A DNA stretch of 64,000 nt from the NCBI GenBank assembly GCA_963726615.1, contig CAVSCX010000018.1, positions 124,001 through 188,000 on the forward strand, in the 5' to 3' direction. Source of the stretch: CAWDZK01 sp963726615 (GTDB lineage: Bacteria > Actinomycetota > Actinomycetes > JACCUZ01). The position numbers and the translations under genes are program-made. How positions within the stretch are numbered: position 1 is the stretch's first letter; every line of letters starts with the position of its first letter. The notes under the pieces were generated by a model, which was not told the origin of the DNA, ran no database searches, and saw nothing but the letters and a program-made list of their open reading frames with translations. Of the stretch, positions 50,734-58,306 are shown in pieces.

Positions 50734-52161
50734 TCAGTAGGTGAAGCGCTCGAGGTGGATCTGCGGCCCCGGTACACCGGCCCGGGTCAGCGCCGCGACC
50801 GCCGCCTCGGACCAGGCCTCCGGACCGCACACGAACACGTCCTGGCCGGCGATGTCGGGCACCAGGTGGCGCAGCGCGGCCGCGTCGTCGACGTGGGCCC
50901 AGGACCTGGGCAGCCAGGACGTGTCCGAGGCGCGCGGCCCGAGCAGGTAGGCCACCCGGTGCCCGTGCGCGGCAGCCAGCGCGTCGATCTCGCTGCGCAG
51001 CGCCAGGTCCGACTCCTCCCTGGCCCGGTACAGCAACGTCGTGCCGGCGGGCATCTCCTCCAGCAGCGCGCGCAACGGCGTGATGCCGATGCCGGATGCC
51101 ATCAGGGTGGCCGACGAACGGGTCCGCCGGGCGGCGGTGAGGGCGCCGTACGGCCCCTCGACCAGGACCCGGGTCCCCGGCTTCACCTCGGCCAGCGACC
51201 GGCTCCCGTCGCCGAGGTCCTTGACCGTGATGCGCAGCATCGACCGGTGCGGCGGCGCCGACAGCGAGTAGGGGTGCCCACGGCTCCAGCCCGGCCCGTC
51301 GAGGAAGCGCCAGACGAAGAACTGCCCGGCCCGGACCGGGAGCCGGTCCAGCGCGCGTCCGGCCAGGTGCAGGCTCACGATCCCGGGGGCCTCCTCGACG
51401 ACGGCTGAGACGACGACCCGGTGCCGCAGGGTCCGCACGAGGGGAAGGCCCACCCGGTACACGAGAACACCGGCCAGTGCGGCGCCGTAGAGCGTCCACC
51501 AGTAGGCCCGGGCCCACGGCGAGGACACGAAGTCGGTGCCCGTCCAGATCTGGTGCGGCAGGGCGAGCCCGACGCCGAGGTAGGCGTACAGGTGCAGGAG
51601 GTGCCAGGACTCGTAGCGCAGCGCGCGGCGGGCGACGCGCACCGAGGTGACGACCACCATCACGAGCAGACCTGTGCCGGCCGTCGCCAGCAGCATCCCC
51701 GGGTAGGTCCAGATCATCGACCAGAGCTCACCGAGGACGCCGGTCTGCGCCGAGGCGGCGTAGCCCAGCGTGACCAGCACGATGTGGGCGAGCATGAGGG
51801 AGACCGACGAGAAGCCGAGCACCCGGTGCCAGCGCGCCAGCCGGTCCTGGCCGAACGCCTGCTCCGCCCACGGGATCCGGGCCATGGCGAGCACCTGGAC
51901 GAGCAGGAGGTCGGCGGCGACCAGGCCGGTCAGCCGGCCCAGGGACGTCAGCAGTGCGCCCGTGCCGCCGGAGAGGTCCTGTCCGCCGCGGCCGGCGACC
52001 CAGAGGGCCAGCACCACGACGACCGAGAGCGCGACGATGGCCAGGACGGCGTCCGCACGAGCAGTGCCGGGACGGCGGGGGGACCGGCTCGGCCCGGGCC
52101 GGGAGCCGGCCGCGGGTCCGGCCGGGCCCTGGCGGGTGCCGGGTGGGAGCAGCGTGGTCAT
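50734..52161 (-). CDS. Ferric reductase-like transmembrane flavoreductase
   Basis: A 475-residue membrane reductase. An N-terminal Pro/Arg-rich cytoplasmic tail precedes six membrane helices (about residues 38-235) with haem-ligand histidines (WHRVLGF, SLMLAHIVLV, WHLLHLYAYLGV). A FAD-binding domain (VRAGQFFVWRF, HPYSLSAPP) and an NAD-binding domain (SGIGITPLRALLEEMP, FVCGPEAWSEAA) follow. It would move electrons from NAD(P)H across the membrane to the FMN-binding protein. It is first in the three-gene operon, 37 nt before the FMN-binding gene. Confidence 0.9.
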   Translation of the reverse strand: MTTLLPPGTRQGPAGPAAGSRPGPSRSPRRPGTARADAVLAIVALSVVVVLALWVAGRGGQDLSGGTGALLTSLGRLTGLVAADLLLVQVLAMARIPWAEQAFGQDRLARWHRVLGFSSVSLMLAHIVLVTLGYAASAQTGVLGELWSMIWTYPGMLLATAGTGLLVMVVVTSVRVARRALRYESWHLLHLYAYLGVGLALPHQIWTGTDFVSSPWARAYWWTLYGAALAGVLVYRVGLPLVRTLRHRVVVSAVVEEAPGIVSLHLAGRALDRLPVRAGQFFVWRFLDGPGWSRGHPYSLSAPPHRSMLRITVKDLGDGSRSLAEVKPGTRVLVEGPYGALTAARRTRSSATLMASGIGITPLRALLEEMPAGTTLLYRAREESDLALRSEIDALAAAHGHRVAYLLGPRASDTSWLPRSWAHVDDAAALRHLVPDIAGQDVFVCGPEAWSEAAVAALTRAGVPGPQIHLERFTY

Positions 52162-52252
52162 GGCAGGACCGTGCCCGGCGCGGCTGGGAGGTTCCTGTGC
52201 GGTCGCTGAGGTCCCGCCACCAGAGTCGGCGAGAGCCGGGCGGTGCTGGGGC

Positions 52253-52304
52253 GGACAGCCCTCGGGACGGAGGAGCCCGCAGGACGGACAGCCCTCGGGA
52301 CGGA
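52253..52304. repeat. Pair of perfect 19-nt direct repeats
   Basis: GGACAGCCCTCGGGACGGA occurs at 52253-52271 and 52286-52304, a period of 33 bp (about three helical turns). It lies in the divergent intergenic region between the flavoreductase gene (start 52161) and the gene at 52416, so it could be a regulator site. No function is known. Confidence 0.75.
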
Positions 52305-52415
52305 CATGGACAGACGGCCCCCGCGGGCCGAACCTGGGAACGTCGTCCGCGCGTCGGCGGCTCACCGCCTCGACGCCGGCGAGACCTCACGGGAGACGTA
52401 CGGGAGGAGACCCAC

Positions 52416-53036
52416 GTGTACGTCAGCAGCACCGTCCTCGACCTCGAGCCACGGCAGGTGTCCGCCGCGGTCGGCCTGGTCCGCGACCGGGTCCTGCCCG
52501 TGCTGGCGACCCTCGAGGGCAGCCGCGGCGCGACGATGATGGCCAACCGGGCCACCGGCCGCACGATCACCAGCACCCTGTGGGGCACCCGGGGAGCGAT
52601 GGACGCCGGCGCCGCACCGCTCGGCCCGTTCCGCGCCCAGGCGCAAGAGCTGCTCGGCGGGGCGGCGCTGGTCGAGGAGTGGGAGGTGGCCGAGCTCTTC
52701 CGTGAGCACCACTACACCGCCGGCTTCGCGACCCGGTCCACCCGGATCGAGTTCCAGCCCCGGGACGCCCAGCAGCTGGTGGACGTCGTCCGGACCACGA
52801 TGGTCCCGGCACTGGCGATGATCGACGGCTTCGCCAGCGCCGCACTGCTCATCGACATCGACCGTGGGAGTGGCGTCAGCCTGGTCACCTTCACGGACCG
52901 GCAGTCCCTGGAGGACAGCCGCCGGGCGGCAGCCGAGATCCGCCGCACCACGGTCGAGAAGGCGCACGCGCAGGCCACCGAGGTCGTCGAGGCGGACGTC
53001 CTGGTGGCCGAGATCCGGCTTCCCGACCAGGCCTAG
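52416..53036 (+). CDS. Unknown protein with two alpha-beta repeats
   Basis: A 206-residue soluble protein with two ferredoxin-like halves that may be dimeric ABM-type (antibiotic biosynthesis monooxygenase-like) domains, judged only from pattern (ARTIDSTLWG-like TGRTITSTLWGTRGAMDAG; VVRTTMVPALAMIDGFASAALLIDIDRGSGVSLVTFTD). No catalytic motif is seen. The GTG is chosen because GGGAGGAG lies about eight nt upstream. It is divergent from the flavoreductase operon, and a terminator-like hairpin follows 130 nt later. Confidence 0.6.
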   Translation: MYVSSTVLDLEPRQVSAAVGLVRDRVLPVLATLEGSRGATMMANRATGRTITSTLWGTRGAMDAGAAPLGPFRAQAQELLGGAALVEEWEVAELFREHHYTAGFATRSTRIEFQPRDAQQLVDVVRTTMVPALAMIDGFASAALLIDIDRGSGVSLVTFTDRQSLEDSRRAAAEIRRTTVEKAHAQATEVVEADVLVAEIRLPDQA

Positions 53037-53165
53037 GGTCCTCCGGTCCGACCCGTGCGCCCTGTGAGGGGGCAGCGTCACGCCGCCGGCGGTCCCCGCG
53101 TGCGTCACCGGTGTCTCGCGGGCGGTCACCGGCGTACCTCGCGACGACCCCGGCAACGACGACGA

Positions 53166-53196
53166 AGGCCCCTCCACGCATGAGTTGGAGGGGCCT
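53166..53196. terminator. Hairpin terminator
   Basis: Perfect 11-bp stem, AGGCCCCTCCA (53166-53176) and TGGAGGGGCCT (53186-53196), with a 9-nt loop. It lies 130 nt downstream of the gene ending at 53036 and just before the hairpin array. There is no U-tract. Confidence 0.6.
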
Positions 53197-53270
53197 CGCC
53201 GGCCCGGCACGCCCTGCGATCACCGAAGCGACCGCCGGCCTCGACCGGACCGCCCCGCTCGACACGGGCT

Positions 53271-53766
53271 CCGATCGCTCGGTGCCCGCCGTGGCGGAAC
53301 GGGTGCCCCGCGTGGCCGACGGTCCCGATCGCTCGGGTCCGCTGCCTGCGCGAAGCGGCGCCCCCGGTGGGTGACCGTGCCCGATCGCTCGGGCCCGGCA
53401 CCTCCGTGGAGCTGCCCCACGCGGCCACCGCGCCCGATCGCTCGGGTGCGGCGCCTCTCGTGGGACGGGTGCACCGTGCGGCTCTCCGGTCCCGATCGCT
53501 CGAGCCCGGCACCCTCACGGTGCGGGTGCCCCTCGTGGTTCCCGGTCCCGATCGCTCGGGTCCGGCACCTGCGCGGAGCCCGCTCCTCGCGGTCGGCCGC
53601 ACCTGATCGCTCAGGTCCGGCTCCTGCGTGGAACGGTGTCCCGCCGACCCTGCCCCGGTTGCCCGGAGCCCGCCAGCGCGGGACTGCCCCACCTCGCCGC
53701 GTCCCGATCGCTCGGGCGTCTCGTCGTGGGACGGGCATCCTCGGCGGTCCGGGCGATCGCTCGCCC
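53271..53766. repeat. Array of nine ~55-nt units carrying a TCGC-loop hairpin
   Basis: The 8-mer GATCGCTC recurs at 53273, 53327, 53383, 53436, 53494, 53550, 53605, 53706 and 53755, at intervals of 54, 56, 53, 58, 56, 55, 101 and 49 nt. Most copies sit in CCCGATCGCTCGGG, a 5-bp stem with loop TCGC. The seventh copy is CCTGATCGCTCAGG (both stem bases changed together), and the ninth extends pairing with GGGCGA and TCGCCC. The surrounding sequence is also loosely repeated (GGTCC...GGTCCGGCACCTG). The period is not a multiple of three and reading frames alternate, so it is not protein coding. It lies between two convergent gene ends. Confidence 0.85.
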
Positions 53767-53879
53767 GTCCATACCTCGGAACCCACCACCGCTAGCTGGG
53801 ACCCGACGCAGGCTGCGGTCTCCCGCTGCCTGCCTCGCCCGGGAGGTCGCCCTCCCGGCCGGTCCCCGTTCCCGGTGAC

Positions 53880-54040
53880 ACGGAGAGTTCTACTTGGCTT
53901 CCGACAACACCGACAAGGGGTTTGCCGAAGGTATTTCGACGTTCTCCGGCATCCACAGGACGGTCCACAACCGGTGCGGGAGTTGTCCCCCGGAAGCGCC
54001 CGTTGTCCACCGGCTCATCCACCGTTCTGTCCACAGCCCC
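53880..54040. other. Intergenic TCCAC cluster with DnaA-box-like motifs
   Basis: This is the rest of the 1.07-kb gene-free stretch 53037-54101. A less GC-rich segment (about 53882-53946) is followed by TCCAC at 53952, 53964, 54006, 54018 and 54030, with pairs exactly 12 bp apart. CTGTCCACA (54027-54035) and TTGTCCACC (54003-54011) match or nearly match the actinobacterial DnaA-box pattern TTGTCCACA. No dnaA, dnaN or rep gene is nearby, so this is not called oriC. No open frame here is convincing as a gene. Confidence 0.45.
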
Positions 54041-54101
54041 CATGTCCTGCGTCCAGCATCCGGACGGTTGCGGGACGGCGCCGGGTACCGTTCGGGCCGG
54101 T

Positions 54102-54335
54102 TCACTCGTCGACGTACGGGCAGTGCCGGCAGCCACGTGCGCAACAGGTGCCGCGGTCGGCAAGGAAGGCCGCGGTGAGCACGAACAGGCCGGACCCGGG
54201 GTCGAGGTAGCCCGCCTCGCCGGCGGCCAGTGCCCCGGCGTGGGCGGCGAGCACCTCCGCCCGGCGCGGCGTGCCGTGGGGCAGCCGCGCGGGGTGCGGC
54301 TCGGTCAGCGCCCGCGGCGCCAGCGGGTCGGGCAC
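54102..54335 (-). CDS. DUF5522 small cysteine-rich protein
   Basis: A 77-residue protein with a C-terminal GTCCARGCRHCPYVDE motif containing four cysteines and a histidine, the mark of DUF5522, and an FVLTAAFLADRG segment before it. Function is unknown; the cysteines suggest a metal or iron-sulfur site. The GTG has TAGGCT exactly six nt upstream, giving a leaderless start. Its end faces the hairpin-array interval. Confidence 0.8.
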   Translation of the reverse strand: MPDPLAPRALTEPHPARLPHGTPRRAEVLAAHAGALAAGEAGYLDPGSGLFVLTAAFLADRGTCCARGCRHCPYVDE

Positions 54336-54407
54336 CCGCGGAGCCTACGTCGCGGACCGGTCAGGCCGGCGGCGCCGGGGCGAGGCCGGATGACACAGTG
54401 GGCGACG

Positions 54408-55712
54408 ATGAGCGCCACCTCCCGGACCCTTCCGGTCGCCACCCTCGCCGCCCTTGCCGCAGTAGCCGCCGTCGCCGCCGTCGGCCTGTCCGCCTGCGCC
54501 GGAGGCAGCGGCGCACCGGCCGCCGGGTCCGGCACCGGCACCGGCTCGCCGGCCGTGTCCGCCAGCCCCGCCGGCCCGACCCGGGCCGCCGACCCCGACG
54601 CTCCCAGCAGCTGGGGCCCGACCCTGGGCGAGCTTGCCAGGGCCCGGGACCTCGTCGGGGCGATGACGACCCGGGAGCGGGCCAGCACCGTCCTGATGCC
54701 GGGGTTCTGGGGGTACGACCCCGACAGTCCCACCGCCGCGGAGGCGCAGCGCAACGAGGCGATGCACGGCGTCGACACCGCCACCGAGGCGCTGGCCGAG
54801 AACCCGTTCGGCGGGGTGTTCCTGCGGCCCGAGGTCATCGCCGACGCCGACCAGGTCGACACCCTCGCACGCGAGCTGCACCGCTCCGGTGACCGACCCG
54901 ACGGCCTGCCGCTGCTGGTCTCCATCGACCAGGAAGGCGGCTCCGTCCAGCGTCTCAAGGCCGGTGTCCCCGTCGTGCCCTCCGCGGCCGCTGTCGGGGC
55001 ACGGGACGACCCGGCGTACGCCCGCCAGGTCGCCCGCACCAACGGCAGCAGCCTGCGCCGCCTCGGCGTGACGATGGTGATGGCTCCGGTCGCCGACGTC
55101 GACCCCGACGGTCGCTCGGTCATGGGCTCCCGCACGTACTCCGCCGACCGCGAGGTGGCCGCCAGGATGGTCACCGCGACGGTGCGGGGGTACCTCCAGG
55201 CCGGTGTGATCCCCGCCGTCAAGCACTTCCCCGGCCTCGGGTCGGTGTCCGGCGACAGCCACCACGCGCTGCCGGTGCAGGACAAGTCGCTGGCGCGGCT
55301 GCGGCGCACGGACCTCGTCCCCTTCAGTGCTGCCATCGACGCCGGTGCGCCCGTCGTGATGACGGCCCACCTCGCCGTCGACGCGGTCGAGCCGGGGATG
55401 CCCGGGTCGATCAGCCGGGGCGTCGTCACCGGGCTGCTGCGCGACACCCTCGGCTTCGAGGGCGTGGCGGTCACCGACTCGCAGGGCATGGGCCCGATCA
55501 ACGGGCCGTACAACTCCGCGGAGGGAGCGGTCCGCTCACTGCTCGCCGGCGACGACCTGGTGCTCAACTCGCCCTACCCCGGCCGCGCCCGGCGGGCGCT
55601 GGTGCGGGCCGTCGACGCCGGGCGGCTGCCCGCGGCCCGGCTGGACGAGGCGGCGACCCGTGTCCTCGCGCTGCGGATGTACCAGCAGCGGATCGCGTCA
55701 GCCGTTCGCTGA
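54408..55712 (+). CDS. Glycoside hydrolase family 3 lipoprotein (NagZ-like)
   Basis: A 434-residue exported lipoprotein. The signal peptide ends in a lipobox, LSAC, with the lipid cysteine at about residue 30, then a Gly/Ser linker. The GH3 domain has SIDQEGGSVQRL, the KHFPGLGSVSGDSHH loop with a His/Asp dyad, and the nucleophile Asp in AVTDSQGM. It is likely a beta-N-acetylhexosaminidase acting on peptidoglycan or chitin fragments outside the cell. ATG at 54408 is preferred; an in-frame ATG at 54390 is possible. The 3' end overlaps the SGNH gene by 15 nt. Confidence 0.88.
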   Translation: MSATSRTLPVATLAALAAVAAVAAVGLSACAGGSGAPAAGSGTGTGSPAVSASPAGPTRAADPDAPSSWGPTLGELARARDLVGAMTTRERASTVLMPGFWGYDPDSPTAAEAQRNEAMHGVDTATEALAENPFGGVFLRPEVIADADQVDTLARELHRSGDRPDGLPLLVSIDQEGGSVQRLKAGVPVVPSAAAVGARDDPAYARQVARTNGSSLRRLGVTMVMAPVADVDPDGRSVMGSRTYSADREVAARMVTATVRGYLQAGVIPAVKHFPGLGSVSGDSHHALPVQDKSLARLRRTDLVPFSAAIDAGAPVVMTAHLAVDAVEPGMPGSISRGVVTGLLRDTLGFEGVAVTDSQGMGPINGPYNSAEGAVRSLLAGDDLVLNSPYPGRARRALVRAVDAGRLPAARLDEAATRVLALRMYQQRIASAVR

Positions 55713-56522
55713 CCCGTCCGACCCCGTGCGTGGCAGCACGTCCACAAGATCCAGCTGCTTGGGCGAGAGCCCGTCACCGCTGGACCGGCCGCGCAGCCGG
55801 CGCAGCACCCACGGGGTGAGGTGCCGCCGGACCCAGCGCACGTCGGCGACCAGGTCGTTGCGTCGCCCGGGGCGTACGCCGGGCGGCAGCGGCTCACGCC
55901 ACCAGCCGGGCGGGCCACCGAGCAGGACGGGGTCGTCGACGCCGAGCACCTCGAGCACCGCTGCCGCCACCCGGGCATGACCCTCGGGTGCCAGGTGCAG
56001 GCGGTCCTCGTGCCACAGCCGCCGGTCCTGCAGCGCCGGGACGGAGCCGGTGTCGACGACGAGCGCACCGGTCTCCTGCGCGGCGCGCCGGACGCCCTCG
56101 TTGAACCGGGCGAACCGCGCGGCCAGACGGGCGGCGGTGCGGCCGGTGCCACCGGCCCGCTCGATCACGGTGAAGAGCAGCACCTGCACGCCCGAGGCGC
56201 GCAGGGCGGCGACCGCGGCGCGGTAGCGCGCCACCACAGCGTCGACGTCCCGGCCGGGGCGCAGCACGTCGTTCGGTCCGGCGTGGAAGGACACGAGGTC
56301 GGGCCCGAGCGCACGCGCGGCCGGCACCTGCTCGGCCACCACCTCGTCGAGCAGCCGGCCGCGGACCGCGAGGTTGGCGTAGCGGAGGCCACCGTCCCGG
56401 GTGGCCAGGGCAGCGGCGACCCGGTCGGCCCAGCCGAGGTGCCGGCCCTCGGGACCCAGGTCGTCCTCGAGCCCCTCGGTGAACGAGTCGCCCAGGGCGA
56501 CGAACACGTGCATGAGCGGCAT
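55698..56522 (-). CDS. SGNH/GDSL-family hydrolase
   Basis: A 274-residue esterase-type hydrolase. Block I is ALGDSFTEG (Ser nucleophile), block III FHAGPNDVL (Asn) and block V EDRLHLAPEGHARVAA (Asp, His). There is no signal peptide. The C-terminal 70 residues are basic and Arg-rich. ATG at 56522 or 56513 are alternative starts. It diverges from the DinB-family gene, 27 nt apart. Confidence 0.87.
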   Translation of the reverse strand: MPLMHVFVALGDSFTEGLEDDLGPEGRHLGWADRVAAALATRDGGLRYANLAVRGRLLDEVVAEQVPAARALGPDLVSFHAGPNDVLRPGRDVDAVVARYRAAVAALRASGVQVLLFTVIERAGGTGRTAARLAARFARFNEGVRRAAQETGALVVDTGSVPALQDRRLWHEDRLHLAPEGHARVAAAVLEVLGVDDPVLLGGPPGWWREPLPPGVRPGRRNDLVADVRWVRRHLTPWVLRRLRGRSSGDGLSPKQLDLVDVLPRTGSDGSANG

Positions 56523-56549
56523 TGTCCCGCGCGGCCTAGGGTGCGCTGC

Positions 56550-57092
56550 ATGGCAGCCGACGACCCGGTCGTCCCGGACACCAAGGACTGGACCTGGGTC
56601 CTGGGCCGTCCCTGCCCGGAGTGCGGCTTCGACGCCACGACACTCGAGGGCTCGCAGGTCGCCGGGCGGGCGCGGGACAACGCCGCGGCGTGGCGCGAGG
56701 TCCTCGCCCGGCCGGCCGTGCGGGACCGACCGTCCCCGGGCGTGTGGTCGCCGTTGGAGTACGCCTGCCACGTGCGCGACGTGCACCTCGTGTTCGACGG
56801 GCGCCTGCGGCGGATGCTGGTCGAGGACGACCCGTTGTTCGACAGCTGGGACCAGGACGAGACGGCGGTGCGGGAGCGCTATGCCGACCAGGACCCGGTC
56901 GTCGTCGGCGGCGAGCTCGAGGCGGCCGCGGCCGCGACCGCGGACCGGTTCGACACGGTGGGCGGGGCGCAGTGGTCCCGCCCCGGCAGGCGCAGCGACG
57001 GTGCCGTCTTCACCGTCGAGACCTTCGGCCGGTACTACGCCCACGACTGGGTGCACCACCTGCACGACGTCGCGGGCGACAGGCAGCCGTGA
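56550..57092 (+). CDS. DinB-family protein with CPEC motif
   Basis: A 180-residue DinB/DUF664-like four-helix protein. After an N-terminal RPCPECGFD (two cysteines), it has SPLEYACHVRDVHLVFDGRLRRML and GRYYAHDWVHHLHDVAG, in which histidines form the typical DinB metal triad. The family includes thiol-dependent transferases such as mycothiol S-transferases; the reaction is unknown. TAGGGT lies seven nt before the ATG. It is coupled to the next gene by a GTGA overlap. Confidence 0.8.
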   Translation: MAADDPVVPDTKDWTWVLGRPCPECGFDATTLEGSQVAGRARDNAAAWREVLARPAVRDRPSPGVWSPLEYACHVRDVHLVFDGRLRRMLVEDDPLFDSWDQDETAVRERYADQDPVVVGGELEAAAAATADRFDTVGGAQWSRPGRRSDGAVFTVETFGRYYAHDWVHHLHDVAGDRQP

Positions 57093-58198
57093 CACGTCAC
57101 CCGCCGGGCGAGCACAGCCACGACGACCGGTCCCACCAGCACGACCACGACAAGCACGACCACGACGGGCACAAGCACGACCAGCACGAGCACGACGGGC
57201 ACGACGGGCACGAGCACGACGAGCCGGGCGGGCTGGTGGGACGGCTGCGGCACCTCGTCGCTCCGCACAGCCACGACGCCTCGGTCGCGATGGACAACGA
57301 GCTGGAGACCAGCCGCCGCGGCATGCGGGCCCTGCTGCTGTCCTTCCTCGCACTCAGCGTCACCGCCGTGCTGCAGGCAGCGGTCTACCTGGTCAGCGGC
57401 TCGGTCGCCCTGCTCGTCGACACCCTGCACAACGTCGCCGACGCGCTGACGGCGCTCCCCATCGCGGTGGCCTTCACCCTCGGACGTCGCGCCGCCACCC
57501 GTCGGTACACCTACGGCTACGGCCGGGCCGAGGACCTGGCCGGCATCGTCGTGGTGCTGGTGATCGCGGCCTCGGCGGTGCTGGCGGCGGTGGAGGCGGT
57601 GCGGCGACTGGCCGACCCGCGCGAGCTCGACCACCTCGCGCTGCTTGCCGTGGCCGGGGTCATCGGCTTCCTGGGCAACGAGCTGGTGGCCAGGTACCGG
57701 ATCAGGGTGGGCCGCGAGATCGGCTCGGCGGCGTTGGTGGCCGACGGCCTGCACGCCCGCACGGACGGCTTCACCTCGCTCGGCGTGGTCCTGAGCGCCC
57801 TCCTGGCCTGGCTCGGGTTCGTCCGCGGAGACGCCCTCGTGGGCCTGGCCATCACCCTTGCCATCCTCGCCGTGCTGCGGGACGCCGCGCGGGACGTCTA
57901 CCGGCGCCTGATGGACGCGGTGGACCCGGCCCTGGTGGACCTCGTGGAGCGCACCGCCGGCGGCACGGCCGGCGTCCAGGGCGTCGGCGACGTCCGGCTG
58001 CGCTGGATCGGTCACCGGCTCCGCGCCGAGCTGGAGATCGTGGTCGACCCCGCGCTCAGCGTCGTGGCAGCGCACGAGGTGGCCGAGGCGACCGAGCACC
58101 GGCTGCTGCACGACGTACCGCGCCTGCACGCCGCGCTCGTGCACGCCGACCCGGCCGGTCACCCGCACGACCTGACCGGCCACCACCGGGACGGGTGA
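57089..58198 (+). CDS. Cation diffusion facilitator transporter with His-rich N terminus
   Basis: A 369-residue CDF-family divalent metal/H+ antiporter. Residues 8-45 are a His/Asp/Lys/Glu tract (repeated HDHD, HDGH, HEHD). Six membrane segments follow, with metal-site motifs DTLHNVADAL in TM2 and DGLHARTDGF in TM5, then a cytoplasmic ferredoxin-like C-terminal domain. It would export Zn2+ or a related metal; the His tract likely binds metal. The GTG start overlaps the preceding DinB-family stop. Confidence 0.9.
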   Translation: MTRHPPGEHSHDDRSHQHDHDKHDHDGHKHDQHEHDGHDGHEHDEPGGLVGRLRHLVAPHSHDASVAMDNELETSRRGMRALLLSFLALSVTAVLQAAVYLVSGSVALLVDTLHNVADALTALPIAVAFTLGRRAATRRYTYGYGRAEDLAGIVVVLVIAASAVLAAVEAVRRLADPRELDHLALLAVAGVIGFLGNELVARYRIRVGREIGSAALVADGLHARTDGFTSLGVVLSALLAWLGFVRGDALVGLAITLAILAVLRDAARDVYRRLMDAVDPALVDLVERTAGGTAGVQGVGDVRLRWIGHRLRAELEIVVDPALSVVAAHEVAEATEHRLLHDVPRLHAALVHADPAGHPHDLTGHHRDG

Positions 58199-58306
58199 GC
58201 GACGTCACGGCGCGCACGACCTCCGTTTGGCCGAGTCAAGACCGATCCGTGACCTTCCGACAGTCACAGTGGACCCCGAACCCGACCGTACGGAGCAACC
58301 CGAACC

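Noticed and set aside
53271..53766. CRISPR array
   Set aside because: The conserved core is only 8-14 nt, variable in flanking sequence, and spacing is irregular; no cas genes are present.
53880..54060. Chromosomal oriC
   Set aside because: No dnaA, dnaN, rpmH or parAB nearby and only imperfect boxes; kept as a low-confidence DnaA-like cluster only.
53185..54210. Open reading frames on both strands across the hairpin array (e.g. + 53185-54210, - 53220-53789)
   Set aside because: The repeat period is not a multiple of three, so the frame alternates at each unit. The proteins are Arg/Pro/Gly-rich with no domain.
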